Positions 50,842-63,400 of a stretch of DNA of 64,000 nucleotides are shown here, in pieces (position 1 is the first letter of the stretch; each line of letters opens with the position of its first letter). Under the pieces are notes generated by a model that was not told where the DNA came from, searched no databases, and saw nothing but the letters and a program-made list of their open reading frames with translations. Origin of the DNA: Cladorhizidae sp. MBARI D1340-BT2 (taxonomy: Eukaryota > Porifera > Demospongiae > Poecilosclerida > Cladorhizidae); contig JAQNBH010000136.1 in the NCBI GenBank assembly GCA_028752905.1, forward strand, positions 1 through 64,000, in the 5' to 3' direction. A program made the position numbers and the translations under genes.

Positions 50842-50880
50842 TCTATTTTAATTTTATCATTATCATCATCATTATTATTA
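50170..50880. repeat. (TTR)n trinucleotide tract
   Basis: First half: imperfect GTTGCTATT-type hexa/trinucleotides (50220-50560). Second half: ATT/TTA runs, becoming nearly perfect (ATT)n at 50750-50845. Open frames of Leu or Tyr runs are by-products. Confidence 0.95.
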
Positions 50881-50916
50881 TTATTATATTCTTCTCCTCC
50901 TCCTCCTCCTCATCAA

Positions 50917-51324
<408 letters not shown>

Positions 51325-51417
51325 ATTTATATATTGCATATTGTTTGCGGTTATAAAGAGCAAGGGAATACGCCAACCACTGTGTAATAAGAAATAAAGA
51401 TGGCCCAAAGAACAAGG

Positions 51418-51614
51418 GTCCAAAGTTCAGACTACATCTAGACTTGGTAACGTCAAGTGTCCAAAGTTCAGACTACATCCAGACTTGGTAACGTCAAGTG
51501 TCCAAAGTTCAGACTACATCTAGACTTGGTAACGTCAAGTGTCCAAAGTTCAGACTACACCTAGACTTGGTAACGTCAAGTGTCCAAAGTTCAGACTACA
51601 TCCAGACTTGGTAA
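51418..51614 (+). repeat. 41-bp tandem repeat
   Basis: About 4.8 units of GTCCAAAGTTCAGACTACAT plus CTAGACTTGGTAACGTCAA; units differ at one or two positions only. Confidence 0.95.
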
Positions 51615-52149
51615 AGGTTTTAACAACACAACAACAAAAACCACATCATATTTGCACGCACATATCTTGTTTAGTCACATTATCTGCGCGTGTAAAAACA
51701 GTCAGGCCAGCTAAAGAGTGGCCTGTCGGAGTCAGCAGCATTCAACAACTTCATGCAACAACTTTGTGTACAACTATGTCATTACAATGCCAAGCTTATT
51801 CTGCCTCACGTCATTACCTGTGAACCCTGTGAACCCTCTCAGTCTCTGGGATGTCCAGGATTAGGTTGTTTCTGTTTATATTTATGTCATTCAAAACAAT
51901 TGCTAGCACAAGAAGAGGAGGAAAGCTCACCAGCGATGTTGATCCATGCCACTCTTATGCTAGCTCTCTGTGCTGCTCTAAATAAGTCTACACTTATACA
52001 CACACACAATCATATATTATTCACCTTGGCATAAATATATTTAAGTGGGTGTGGTAGCAATTACTTATTTATTTATTATTTGTCATCGACTGATCATTAT
52101 TCAATGATAACTACAAAAGCGTATGCTAAGCTTGGCATGATAGAAGAAC
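51615..52149. other. No recognised gene
   Basis: Mixed sequence of ordinary composition. Short open frames exist, but none shows a known motif or good splice sites. CTGTGAACCCTGTGAACCCT is a short duplication at 51820. Confidence 0.4.
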
Positions 52150-52700
52150 TTTCAGCAAGTACATTCCAGTAAGTGTCAAGAAACAACTATACACTGATCA
52201 CAACTTATGTACGGTTCACAGCTCTGGAGACCTTATCTCATTAGGGATATAAAATGCTTGGAAGAAATACAATGCAGGGCGACAATGTATAATTATACTA
52301 GATGACTACTTCTCAGATTACAGAGAAAGATTAATAGCACTGAATTTTGTGCCACTGATGTACATCTTCGAACTAAATGATGTTATGTTTTTCATTACTA
52401 ACTACAAGGACAAAACAGCAGCATTTAACATCACAGAACATGTAGTTTTCTCCAGTCGCTCCTCAAGATGGACATAAAATGGTCCATACCAGATTGACCA
52501 ACAATAAATCAAGACATTTTTTTTCTCCAACCGGCTTCCTTGATTGTGGAATTCCCTATTACCCATTGACTTGACCCCATTGACTTGACCCTTAGTACAC
52601 TGAAACTTTCATTGTTCCACACAATCCATGCTCATTTCATTGTTTATGCCAATGTCACAGTCGCATGCTTGTTCCTCACACCACCAACAATACATTCATG
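52150..52700 (+). pseudogene. LINE reverse transcriptase C-terminal fragment
   Basis: Plus-strand traces across shifted frames: LWRPYLIRDIKCLEEIQCRA (start of the region after the RT domain), YRERLIALNFVPLMYIFELN, DVMFFITNYKDKTAAFNITE, HVVFSSRSSRW, then FNRLP and LWNSL with STLKLSLF. The order LWRPYLI..I..LE.IQ.RAT, then Y..RL..L.LLPL.Y..EL.D..FF, then WN.LP is characteristic of the C-terminal end of CR1/Jockey-type non-LTR retrotransposons. 5' truncation is normal for such elements. The frame is broken repeatedly. Confidence 0.75.
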
Positions 52701-52708
52701 GCTACTAG

Positions 52709-52891
52709 TTAATTCTGGCCAGCCTTCCGTAAAACAACTCTAATAATAATAATAAAGCTTCTCCGTGATCTATCTCCTTCGCACGCAAAATTCAGAATGA
52801 CCACGTCGTCCACGTCGGGATCGCAGAACCAACTAATTTTGATGCCCTTCAAAGTGGATCTAATCAAGGAAACGAAGGATTTCTCTGGCAA
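52709..52891 (-). CDS. Hypothetical 60-codon ORF, minus strand
   Basis: ATG at 52891 to TAA at 52709. The peptide starts MPEKSFVSLIRSTLKGIKIS and contains WFCDPDVDDVVILNFACEGD; the end is Ile/Arg-rich. The DNA is richer in CpG than the surroundings (CACGTCGTCCACGTCGGGAT), which hints at an exon near a promoter. The family is not recognised; no domain can be claimed. Confidence 0.25.
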   Translation of the reverse strand: MPEKSFVSLIRSTLKGIKISWFCDPDVDDVVILNFACEGDRSRRSFIIIIRVVLRKAGQN

Positions 52892-53639
52892 CTAGCATTA
52901 TATTTGACCTATCTGAAGGTGAGCTAAGTGCGTAGAGGCCTGTACGAAGCTGGCGAATTCTGCCGTGGAATCTTAGCGTCATTACTTTGTTGTGGTTGTC
53001 GTTTATATTATGTTTGTCACTGACACTGGGACGTGCCACAAGATGAAACTTACGCTACATAGGTTAGTGGCGGCCTGCTCTCCTACATGGCTGGTGAAAC
53101 AACAGGTCTGTGAAGGAGTTGATGTAATCTGGGTAAAGGGTGGCTAATGTAGTGGCTTGTTGGTTGGTGTGTTTCCTCCTCTACTACTCCCCAGCCTGCC
53201 TCTCATATGCACACATGGAGAGAGGCTGGGAAAACTGGCAGCATGACTCTATGCTGCCACAATGCACAAAATTTATGATGTTAGACTACCCACATTTGCT
53301 GCCTGCACAGGGGCACATTCTTCAAGATTTAATAACAACACTGCTATCCCATACCTAGGGATTAACTTCAAAACTCTCAATATGGGGGAGGGTGTGGTCC
53401 TTCTCATTGACCTTTGACCCTACACCTTGTCACAGTCGACTTGCGAAATGCTCCAAGTTACACTTAATTGACCCTTAACCCTTAACCTTATTATGATGTT
53501 CACATGCTCTCTCTCTCTCTCTCACACTCACACACACAGAGGCATTGAGGAGGAGATGATAATACATCTTAGTTGGTGTGACTATTATACTATGAGGTAT
53601 TTGTTGAAGACGTCCACATACGACAGGTGAGCACACACC
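52892..53639. other. No recognised gene; short CT/CA tract
   Basis: Ordinary sequence with CCTGTGAAGG and GACCTTTGACC-type words but no supportable gene. A (CT)n(CA)n microsatellite lies at 53507-53538. Confidence 0.4.
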
Positions 53640-55150
53640 AGATGTGACTAGTGTTAGTGGACAATGACTAGGGTTAGGGCTTGGACAATGACTAGGGTTA
53701 GGGCCTGGAGATTGACTAGGGTTAGGGCTTGGACAATGACTAGGGTTAGGGCTTGGACAATGTCTAGGGTTAGGGCCTGGACATTGACTAGGGTTAGGGC
53801 TTGGACAATGACTAGGGTTAGGGCTTGGACAATGACTAGGGTTAGGGCTTGGACAATGACTAGGGTTAGGGCTTGGACAATGACTAGGGATAGTGCTTGG
53901 ACATTGACTGTGGTTAGGGCTTGGACAATGACTAGGGTTAGGGCTTGGACAATGACTAGGGTTAGGGCTTGGACAATGACTAGGGTTAGGGCTTGGACAA
54001 TGACTAGGGTTAGTGCTTGACATTGACTGTGGTTAGGGCTTGGACAATGACTAGGGTTAGGGCTTGGACAATGACTAGGGTTAGAGCTTGGACAATAACT
54101 AGGGTTAGGGCTTGGACAATGACTAGGGTTAGAGTTGGACAATGACTAGGGTTAGGGCTTGGACAATGACTAGGGTTAGGGCTTGGACAATGACTAGGGT
54201 TAGGGCTTGGACATTGACTGTGGTTAGGGCTTGGACAATGACTAGGGTTAGGGCTTGGACAATGACTAGGGTTAGGGCTTGGACAATGACTAGGGTTAGG
54301 GCTTGGACAATGACTAGGGTTAGTGCTTGGACATTGACTGTGGTTAGGGCTAAGACAATGACTAGGGTTAGGGCTTGGACAATGACTAGGGTTAGAGTTG
54401 GACAATGACTAGGATTAGGGCTTGGACAATGACTAGGGTTAGGGTTTGGACAATGACTAGAATTAGGGCTTGGACAATGACTAGGGTTAGGGCTTGAACA
54501 ATGACTAGGGTTAGGGTTTGGACAATGACCAGGGTTAGGGTTTGGACAATGACTAGGGTTAGGGCTTGAACAATGACTAGGGTTAGGGCTTGGACAATGA
54601 CTAGGGTTAGGGCTTGGACTATGACTAGCGTTAGAACTTGGACAATGACTAGGGTTAGGGCTTGGACAATGACTGGGGTTAGGACTTGGACAATGACTAG
54701 GGTTAGGGCCTGGACATTGACTGTGGTTAGGGCTTGGACAATGACTAGGGTTAGTGCTTGGACATTGACTGTGGTTAGGGCTTGGACAATGACTAGGGTT
54801 AGGGCTTGGACAATGACTAGGGTTAGGGCTTGGACAATGACTAGGGTTAGAGCTTGGACAATGCATAGGGTTAGGGCTTGGACAATGACTAGGGTTAGAG
54901 TTGGACAATGACTAGGATTAGGGCTTGGACAATGAACTAGGTTTAGGGCTTGAACAATGACTAGGGTTAGGGTTTGGACAATGACTAGGGTTAGGGCTTG
55001 GACAATGACCAGGGTTAGGGCTTGGAAAATGACTAGGGTTAGGGCTTGGACCATGACTAGGGTTAGGGCTTGGACCATGACTAGGGTTAGGGCTTGGACC
55101 ATGACTAGTGTTAGTGCCTCGACAATGAATAGGTTTAGGGCTTGGACAAA
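53640..55150 (+). repeat. 24-bp telomere-like minisatellite array B
   Basis: About 63 units of the same family and orientation as array A (TAGGGTTAGGG, then CTTGGACAATGAC). Extra variants are specific to this array: GGACATTGACTGTGGTTAGG recurs at 53900, 54018, 54210, 54330, 54715 and 54765, and GTTAGAGTTGGACAATG (a 22-bp unit) occurs at 54128, 54392 and 54896, giving a higher-order period of about 250-500 bp. Confidence 0.97.
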
Positions 55151-55450
55151 GGCTAGGGTTAGGAGTTAGAAATATACTAGGATTAGGACTTGGACAAAGG
55201 CTATGGTTAGGGGTTGGACATTGACCAGGGTTACGGATTGGACAAAGAATAGGGTTAGGGGTTGGACATACATGTAGACCAGGGTTAGGACTTTGACTAA
55301 GGCTAAGATTAGGGGTTTGACATTGACCACGGTTACAGCTTGGACAGAGGCTAGGGTTAGGGGTTGGACATTGACCAGGGTTAAGGCTTGGACAAAGGCT
55401 AGTGTTATGGTTGGATATTGACCTGTGTTAGGGCTTGGACAAAGGCTAGG
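55151..55450 (+). repeat. Diverged 48-bp dimer form of the 24-bp repeat
   Basis: Alternating units GGACAAAGGCTAGGGTTAGG and GGTTGGACATTGACCAGGGT make a 48-bp dimer, about six times, more diverged toward the right. This looks like the older edge of array B. Confidence 0.85.
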
Positions 55451-55984
55451 GTTGTAGAAGTACTATAGGGTATAAAGAAACAATTCTGCCTGAGCCTGTA
55501 GCCAGGAAGGTAGGCTGGTAAAGAAACAAAGCTGCTGCTTGAGTTATAGCTACCAACTGTTAGTCATTCCCCAAATACATACACTGTATCCAGCCTGCAA
55601 GTATAACTATTTTAGCAGCTGGCATTGAGGAATTTACAATGTCTGTTAAGGAGTATGTGTTCACTCAGTTACCATTCTGTGTGCTACATGCATCCCTTTT
55701 AGGGAAGAACTGGTGAATATGAATCCACATCCCTGCTGAAAGCTCTAGTAGGGAAGCTGGGGAGTGGGGAAGTTAGATGCAGCAATGTTTGGCTTGACTT
55801 TACTAGAACAGCTGGGGAGTGCAAGATCTTGGGAAGTGTGTTCCTGTTAGGGCTTGTGTAGGATCTAGTTTAGGGCTTGGACAATGACTCAAGTTAGTGC
55901 TTGGACAATGACTACGGCTACGCAAGCTAGTCTGGATGTGACTAGGGCTAGGACTGGGAGAGACTAGTTACTGTAGGTTGCAAT
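55451..55984. other. No recognised gene between two 24-bp arrays
   Basis: Single-copy-looking sequence; isolated 24-bp-type units occur at 55866-55930 (TTAGGGCTTGGACAATGACT). No coding trace is recognised. Confidence 0.45.
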
Positions 55985-56790
55985 GACTTGGTTAGGGCTT
56001 GGACAATGACTACTATTAGTGCCTGGACCATGACTAGTATTAGTGCCTGGACCATGACTAGTATTAGTGCCTGGACCATGACTAGTATTAGTGCCTGGAC
56101 CATGACTAGTATTAGTGCCTGGACCATGACTAGTATTAGAGCTTGGACCATGGCTAGTATTAGTGCCTGGACCATGACTAGTATTAGTGCCTGGACCATG
56201 ACTAGTATTAGTGCCTGGACCATGACTAGTATTAGAGCGTTGACCATGACTAGTATTAGTGCCTGGATCATGACTAGTATTAGTGCCTGGACCATGACTA
56301 GTATTAGTGCCTGGACCATGACTAGTATTAGAGCGTTGACCATGACTAGTATTAGTGCCTGGATCATGACTAGTATTAGTGCCTGGACCATGACTAGTAT
56401 TAGTGCCTGGACCATGACTAGTATTAGTGCCTGGACCATGACTAGTATTAGTGCCTGGACCATGACTAGTATTAGTGCCTGGACCATGACTAGTATTAGT
56501 GCCTGGACCATGACTAGTATTAGTGCCTGGACCATGACTAGTATTAGTGCCTGGACCATGACTAGTATTAGAGCTTGGACCATGGCTAGTATTAGTGCCT
56601 GGACCATGACTAGTATTAGTGCCTGGACCATGACTAGTATTAGTGCCTGGACCATGACTAGTATTAGTGCCTGGACCATGACTAGTATTAGTGCCTGGAC
56701 CATGACTAGTATTAGTGCCTGGACCATGGCTAATATTAGTGCCTGGACCATGGCTAGTATTAGTGCTTGGACCATGGGCCTGGACCATGG
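55985..56790 (+). repeat. 24-bp minisatellite array C (telomere-like core lost)
   Basis: About 33 units of GACTAGTATTAGTGCCTGGA plus CCAT, clearly the same 24-bp frame as arrays A and B but with TAGGGTTAGGG changed to TAGTATTAGTG. It is far more homogeneous than A or B; a four-to-five unit block with GTTGACCATG and GGATCATG is itself duplicated at 56230-56370, and GAGCTTGGACCATGGC recurs at 56140 and 56570. A long frame is open on both strands because of the 24-bp period. Confidence 0.97.
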
Positions 56791-57424
56791 CTGGCTAGTA
56801 TTTTCCAACCGGCTGAAAAGAATGTTTTTAATATCTGGAGACATTCTGGGGATTATTGCAGGGTTTTCGTGGAACCGCTAATGAGTGAAAACTACAGTAT
56901 ATAGATGAAAATGATAACTAGGTGAGAAGTCACCGAAAATATGTCACACCCACGTACTACTTGTGTGGACTCATGTATCTAAGAGCTGTTCTTGTAGTCT
57001 CGTGAGCCAGACCACTGCTCCCGACCACCATGGAAACATGTATACTGTGTTGCTTACTTTGAGGGTGTGAAACAGCGACGGAAGATTCACAGCAAATCAG
57101 CTAAATATGTGCTAACAGTTTTTGGAGTTAGTTTGGGAGTTTGGTTGGCATGGCAACACTAGCACCAGCATCGTTTCCTAGGGCATGCTTCAGGAATGTT
57201 GATGTTCTAGGTGAAGAGGAAGCAGGCTCTAGTTAAAGCTGAAGTGCAGTGTCTTGTAGAATTATCCAGTATTGGGTCAAACTCCCACAGCTGAAACTGA
57301 TCAGGCTGATGATGGTAGGGCCCCTGTGATGAAGCAATCAGCTGAATAAAGCCAATAAATCCATGAGGCTCCCAGCCATAAGAAAAGGTGCTATAATGAG
57401 GTTGAGCCCAGGGACACAGTCTCA
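56791..57424. other. No recognised gene
   Basis: Ordinary sequence between array C and the 45-bp satellite. A short minus-strand frame at 57207-57476 overlaps the satellite edge and is not convincing. Confidence 0.4.
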
Positions 57425-60400
57425 CTAACAAGAACCTTCCCTCTCCTCCTCTACCAATAAGAGGCCACACTAACAAGAACCTTCCCTACCCTCCTCTACC
57501 AATAAGAGGTCACACTAACAAGAACCTTCCCTCTCCTCCTCTACCAATAAGAGGCCACACTAACAAGAACATTCCCTGCCCTCCTCTACCAATAAGAGGT
57601 CACACTAACAAGAACCTTCCCTGCCCTCCTCTACCAATAAGAGGTCACACTAACAAGAACCTTCCCTACCCTCCTCTACCAATAAGAGGTCACACTAACA
57701 AGAATCTTCCCTGCCCTCCTCTACCAATAAGAGGTCACACTAACAAGAACCTTCCCTCTCCTCCTCTACAAATAAGAGGCCACTAACAAGAACCTTCCCT
57801 GCCCTCCTCTACCAATAAGAGGCCACACTAACAAGAACCTTCCCTACCCTCCTCTACCAATAAGAGGTCACACTAACAAGAACCTTCCCTGCCCTCCTGT
57901 ACCAATATGAGGTCACACTAACAAGAACCTTCCCTACCCTCCTCTACCAATAAGAGGTCACACTAACAAGAACCTTCCCTCTGCTCTACCAATAAGAGGT
58001 CACACTAACAAGAACCTTCCCTCTCCTCCTCTACCAATAAGAGGCCACACTAACAAGAACCTTCCCTACCCTCCTCTACCAATAAGAGGTCACACTAACA
58101 AGAACCTTCCCTACCCTCCTCTACCAATAAGAGGTCACACTAACAAGAACCTTCCCTACGCTCCTCTACCAATAAGAGGTCACACTAACAAGAACCTTCC
58201 CTACCCTCCTCTACCAATAAGAAGTCACACTAACAAGAACATTCCCTGCCCTCCTCTACCAATAAGAGGTCACACTAACAAGAACCTTCCCTGCCCTCCT
58301 CTACCAATAAGAGGTCACACTAACAAGAACCTTCCCTACCCTCCTCTACCAATAAGAGGTCACACTAACAAGAACCTTCCCTCTCCTCCTCTACAAATAA
58401 GAGGCCACACTAACAAGAACCTTCCCTGCCCTCCTCTACCAATAAGAGGCCACACTAACAAGAACCTTCCATACCCTCCTCTACCAATAAGAGGTCACAC
58501 TAACAAGAACCTTCCCTCTCCTCCTCTTCCAATAAGAGGCCACTAACAAGAACCTTCCCTGCCCTCCTCTACCAATAAGAGGCCACACTAACAAGAACCT
58601 TCCCTACCCTCCTCTACCAATAAGAGGTCACACTAACAAGAACCTTCCCTCTCCTCCTCTACCAATAAGAGGCCACACTAACAAGAACCTTCCCTGACCT
58701 CCTCTACCAATAAGAGGTCACACTAACAAGAACCTTCCCTACCCTCCTCTACCAATAAGAGGTCACACTAACAAGAACCTTCCCTGCCCTCCTGTACCAA
58801 TAAGAGGTCACACTAACAAGAACCTTCCCTGCCAATAAGAGGCCACACTAACAAGAACCTTCCCTGCCCACCTCTACCAATAAGAGGTCACACTAACAAG
58901 AACCTTCCCTGCCCTCCTCTACCAATAAGAGGTCACACTAACAAGAACCTTCCCTCTCCTCCTCTACAAATAAGAGGCCACTAACAAGAACCTTCCCTGC
59001 CCTCCTCTACCAATAAGAGGCCACACTAACAAGAACCTTCCCTACCCTCCTCTACCAATAAGAGGTCACACTAACAAGAACCTTCCCTGCCCTCCTGTAC
59101 CAATATGAGGTCACACTAACAAGAACCTTCCCTACCCTCCTCTACCAATAAGAGGTCACACTAACAAGAACCTTCCCTCTGCTCTACCAATAAGAGGTCA
59201 CACTAACAAGAACCTTCCCTCTCCTCCTCTACCAATAAGAGGCCACACTAACAAGAACCTTCCCTACCCTCCTCTACCAATAAGAGGTCACACTAACAAG
59301 AACCTTCCCTACCCACCTCTACCAATAAGAGGTCACACTAACAAGAACCTTCCCTACCCTCCTCTACCAATAAGAGGTCACACTAACAAGAACCTTCCCT
59401 ACCCTCCTCTACCAATAAGAAGTCACACTAACAAGAACATTCCCTGCCCTCCTCTACCAATAAGAGGTCACACTAACAAGAACCTTCCCTGCCCTCCTCT
59501 ACCAATAAGAGGTCACACTAACAAGAACCTTCCCTACCCTCCTCTACCAATAAGAGGTCACACTAACAAGAACCTTCCCTCTCCTCCTCTACAAATAAGA
59601 GGCCACACTAACAAGAACCTTCCCTGCCCTCCTCTACCAATAAGAGGCCACACTAACAAGAACCTTCCATACCCTCCTCTACCAATAAGAGGTCACACTA
59701 ACAAGAACCTTCCCTCTCCTCCTCTTCCAATAAGAGGCCACTAACAAGAACCTTCCCTGCCCTCCTCTACCAATAAGAGGCCACACTAACAAGAACCTTC
59801 CCTACCCTCCTCTACCAATAAGAGGTCACACTAACAAGAACCTTCCCTCTCCTCCTCTACCAATAAGAGGCCACACTAACAAGAACCTTCCCTGACCTCC
59901 TCTACCAATAAGAGGTCACACTAACAAGAACCTTCCCTACCCTCCTCTACCAATAAGAGGTCACACTAACAAGAACCTTCCCTGCCCTCCTGTACCAATA
60001 AGAGGTCACACTAACAAGAACCTTCCCTGCCAATAAGAGGCCACACTAACAAGAACCTTCCCTGCCCTCCTCTACCAATAAGAGGTCACACTAACAAGAA
60101 CCTTCCCTGCCCTCCTCTACCAATAAGAGGTCACACTAACAAGAACCTTCCCTGCCCTCCTCTACCAATAAGAGGTCACACTAACAAGAACCTTCCCTCT
60201 CCTCCTCTACCAATAAGAGGTCACACTAACAAGAACCTTCCCTGCCCTCCTCTACCAATAAGAGGCCACACTAACAAGAACCTTCCCTCTCCTCCTCTAC
60301 CAATAAGAGGTCACACTAACAAGAATCTTCCCTGCCCTCCTCTACCAATAAGAGGCCACACTAACAAGAACCTTCCCTCTGCTCTACCAATAAGAGGTCA

Positions 60401-63400
60401 CACTAACAAGAACCTTCCCTCTGCTCTACCAATAAGAGGTCACACTAACAAGAACCTTCCCTCTCCTCCTCTACCAATATGAGGCCACACTAACAAGAAC
60501 CTTCCCTACCCTCCTCTACCAATAAGAGGTCACACTAACAAGAACCTTCCCTACCCTCCTCTACCAATAAGAGATCACACTAACAAGAACCTTCCCTACC
60601 CTCCTCTACCAATAAGAGGTCACACTAACAAGAACCTTCCCTACCCTCCTCTACCAATAAGAGGTCACACTAACAAGAACATTCCCTGCCCTCCTCTACC
60701 AATAAGAGGTCACACTAACAAGAACCTTCCCTACCCTCCTCTACCAATAAGAAGTCACACTAACAAGAACCTTCCCTGCCCTCCTCTACCAATAAGAGGT
60801 CACACTAACAAGAACCTTCCCTGCCCTCCTCTACCAATAAGAGGTAACACTAACAAGAATCTTCCCTGCCCTCCTCTACCAATAAGAGGTCACACTAACA
60901 AGAACCTTCCCTCTCCTCCTCTACCAATAAGAGGCCACACTAACAAGAACCTTCCCTGCCCTCCTCTACCAATAAGAGGCCACACTAACAAGAACCTTCC
61001 ATACCCTCCTCTACCAATAAGAGGTCACACTAACAAGAACCTTCCCTACCCTCCTCTACCAATAAGAGGTCACACTAACAAGAACCTTCCCTACCCTCCT
61101 CTACCAATAAGAGGTCACACTAACAAGAACCTTCCCTACCCTCCTCTACCAATAAGAAGTCACACTAACAAGAACATTCCCTGCCCTCCTCTACCAATAA
61201 GAGGTCACACTAACAAGAACCTTCCCTGCCCTCCTCTACCAATAAGAGGTCACACTAACAAGAACCTTCCCTACCCTCCTCTACCAATAAGAGGTCACAC
61301 TAACAAGAATCTTCCCTGCCCTCCTCTACCAATAAGAGGTCACACTAACAAGAACCTTCCCTCTGCTCTACCAATAAGAGGTCACACTAACAAGAACCTT
61401 CCCTCTCCTCCTCTACCAATAAGAGGCCACACTAACAAGAACCTTCCCTACCCTCCTCTACCAATAAGAGGTCACACTAACAAGAACCTTCCCTACCCTC
61501 CTCTACCAATAAGAGGTCACACTAACAAGAACCTTCCCTACCCTCCTCTACCAATAAGAGGTCACACTAACAAGAACCTTCCCTACCCTCCTCTACCAAT
61601 AAGAGGTCACACTAACAAGAACCTTCCCTACCCTCCTCTACCAATAAGAGGTCACACTAACAAGAACCTTCCCTACCCTCCTCTACCAATAAGAAGTCAC
61701 ACTAACAAGAACATTCCCTGCCCTCCTCTACCAATAAGAGGTCACACTAACAAGAACCTTCCCTGCCCTCCTCTACCAATAAGAGGTCACACTAACAAGA
61801 ACCTTCCCTACCCTCCTCTACCAATAAGAGGTCACACTAACAAGAATCTTCCCTGCCCTCCTCTACCAATAAGAGGTCACACTAACAAGAACCTTCCCTC
61901 TCCTCCTCTACAAATAAGAGGCCACTAACAAGAACCTTCCCTGCCCTCCTCTACCAATAAGAGGCCACACTAACAAGAACCTTCCCTACCCTCCTCTACC
62001 AATAAGAGGTCACACTAACAAGAACCTTCCCTGCCCTCCTGTACCAATATGAGGTCACACTAACAAGAACCTTCCCTACCCTCCTCTACCAATAAGAGGT
62101 CACACTAACAAGAACCTTCCCTCTGCTCTACCAATAAGAGGTCACACTAACAAGAACCTTCCCTCTCCTCCTCTACCAATAAGAGGCCACACTAACAAGA
62201 ACCTTCCCTACCCTCCTCTACCAATAAGAGGTCACACTAACAAGAACCTTCCCTACCCTCCTCTACCAATAAGAGGTCACACTAACAAGAACCTTCCCTA
62301 CCCTCCTCTACCAATAAGAGGTCACACTAACAAGAACCTTCCCTACCCTCCTCTACCAATAAGAAGTCACACTAACAAGAACATTCCCTGCCCTCCTCTA
62401 CCAATAAGAGGTCACACTAACAAGAACCTTCCCTGCCCTCCTCTACCAATAAGAGGTCACACTAACAAGAACCTTCCCTACCCTCCTCTACCAATAAGAG
62501 GTCACACTAACAAGAACCTTCCCTGCCCTCCTCTACCAATAAGAGGTCACACTAACAAGAACCTTCCCTGCCCTCCTCTACCAATAAGAGGCCACACTAA
62601 CAAGAACCTTCCCTCTCCTCCTCTACAAATAAGAGGCCACACTAACAAGAACCTTCCCTGCCCTCGTCTACCAATAAGAGGCCACACTAACAAGAACCTT
62701 CCATACCCTCCTCTACCAATAAGAGGTCACACTAACAAGAACCTTCCCTCTCCTCCTCTTCCAATAAGAGGCCACTAACAAGAACCTTCCCTGCCCTCCT
62801 CTACCAATAAGAGGCCACACTAACAAGAACCTTCCCTACCCTCCTCTACCAATAAGAGGTCACACTAACAAGAACCTTCCCTCTCCTCCTCTACCAATAA
62901 GAGGCCACACTAACAAGAACCTTCCCTGATCTCCTCTACCAATAAGAGGTCACACTAACAAGAACCTTCCCTACCCTCCTCTACCAATAAGAGGCCACAC
63001 TAACAAGAACCTTCCCTCTCCTCCTCTACCAATAAGAGGCCACACTAACAAGAACCTTCCCTGATCTCCTCTACCAATAAGAGGTCACACTAACAAGAAC
63101 CTTCCGTGCCCTCCTGTACCAATAAGAGGTCACACTAACAAGAACCTTCCCTGCCAATAAGAGGTCACACTAACAAGAACCTTCCCTACCCTCCTCTACC
63201 AATAAGAGGTCACACTAACAAGAATCTTCCCTGCCCTCCTCTACCAATAAGAGGTCACACTAACAAGAACCTTCCCTCTCCTCCTCTACAAATAAGAGGC
63301 CACTAACAAGAACCTTCCCTGCCCTCCTCTACCAATAAGAGGCCACACTAACAAGAACCTTCCCTACCCTCCTCTACCAATAAGAGGTCACACTAACAAG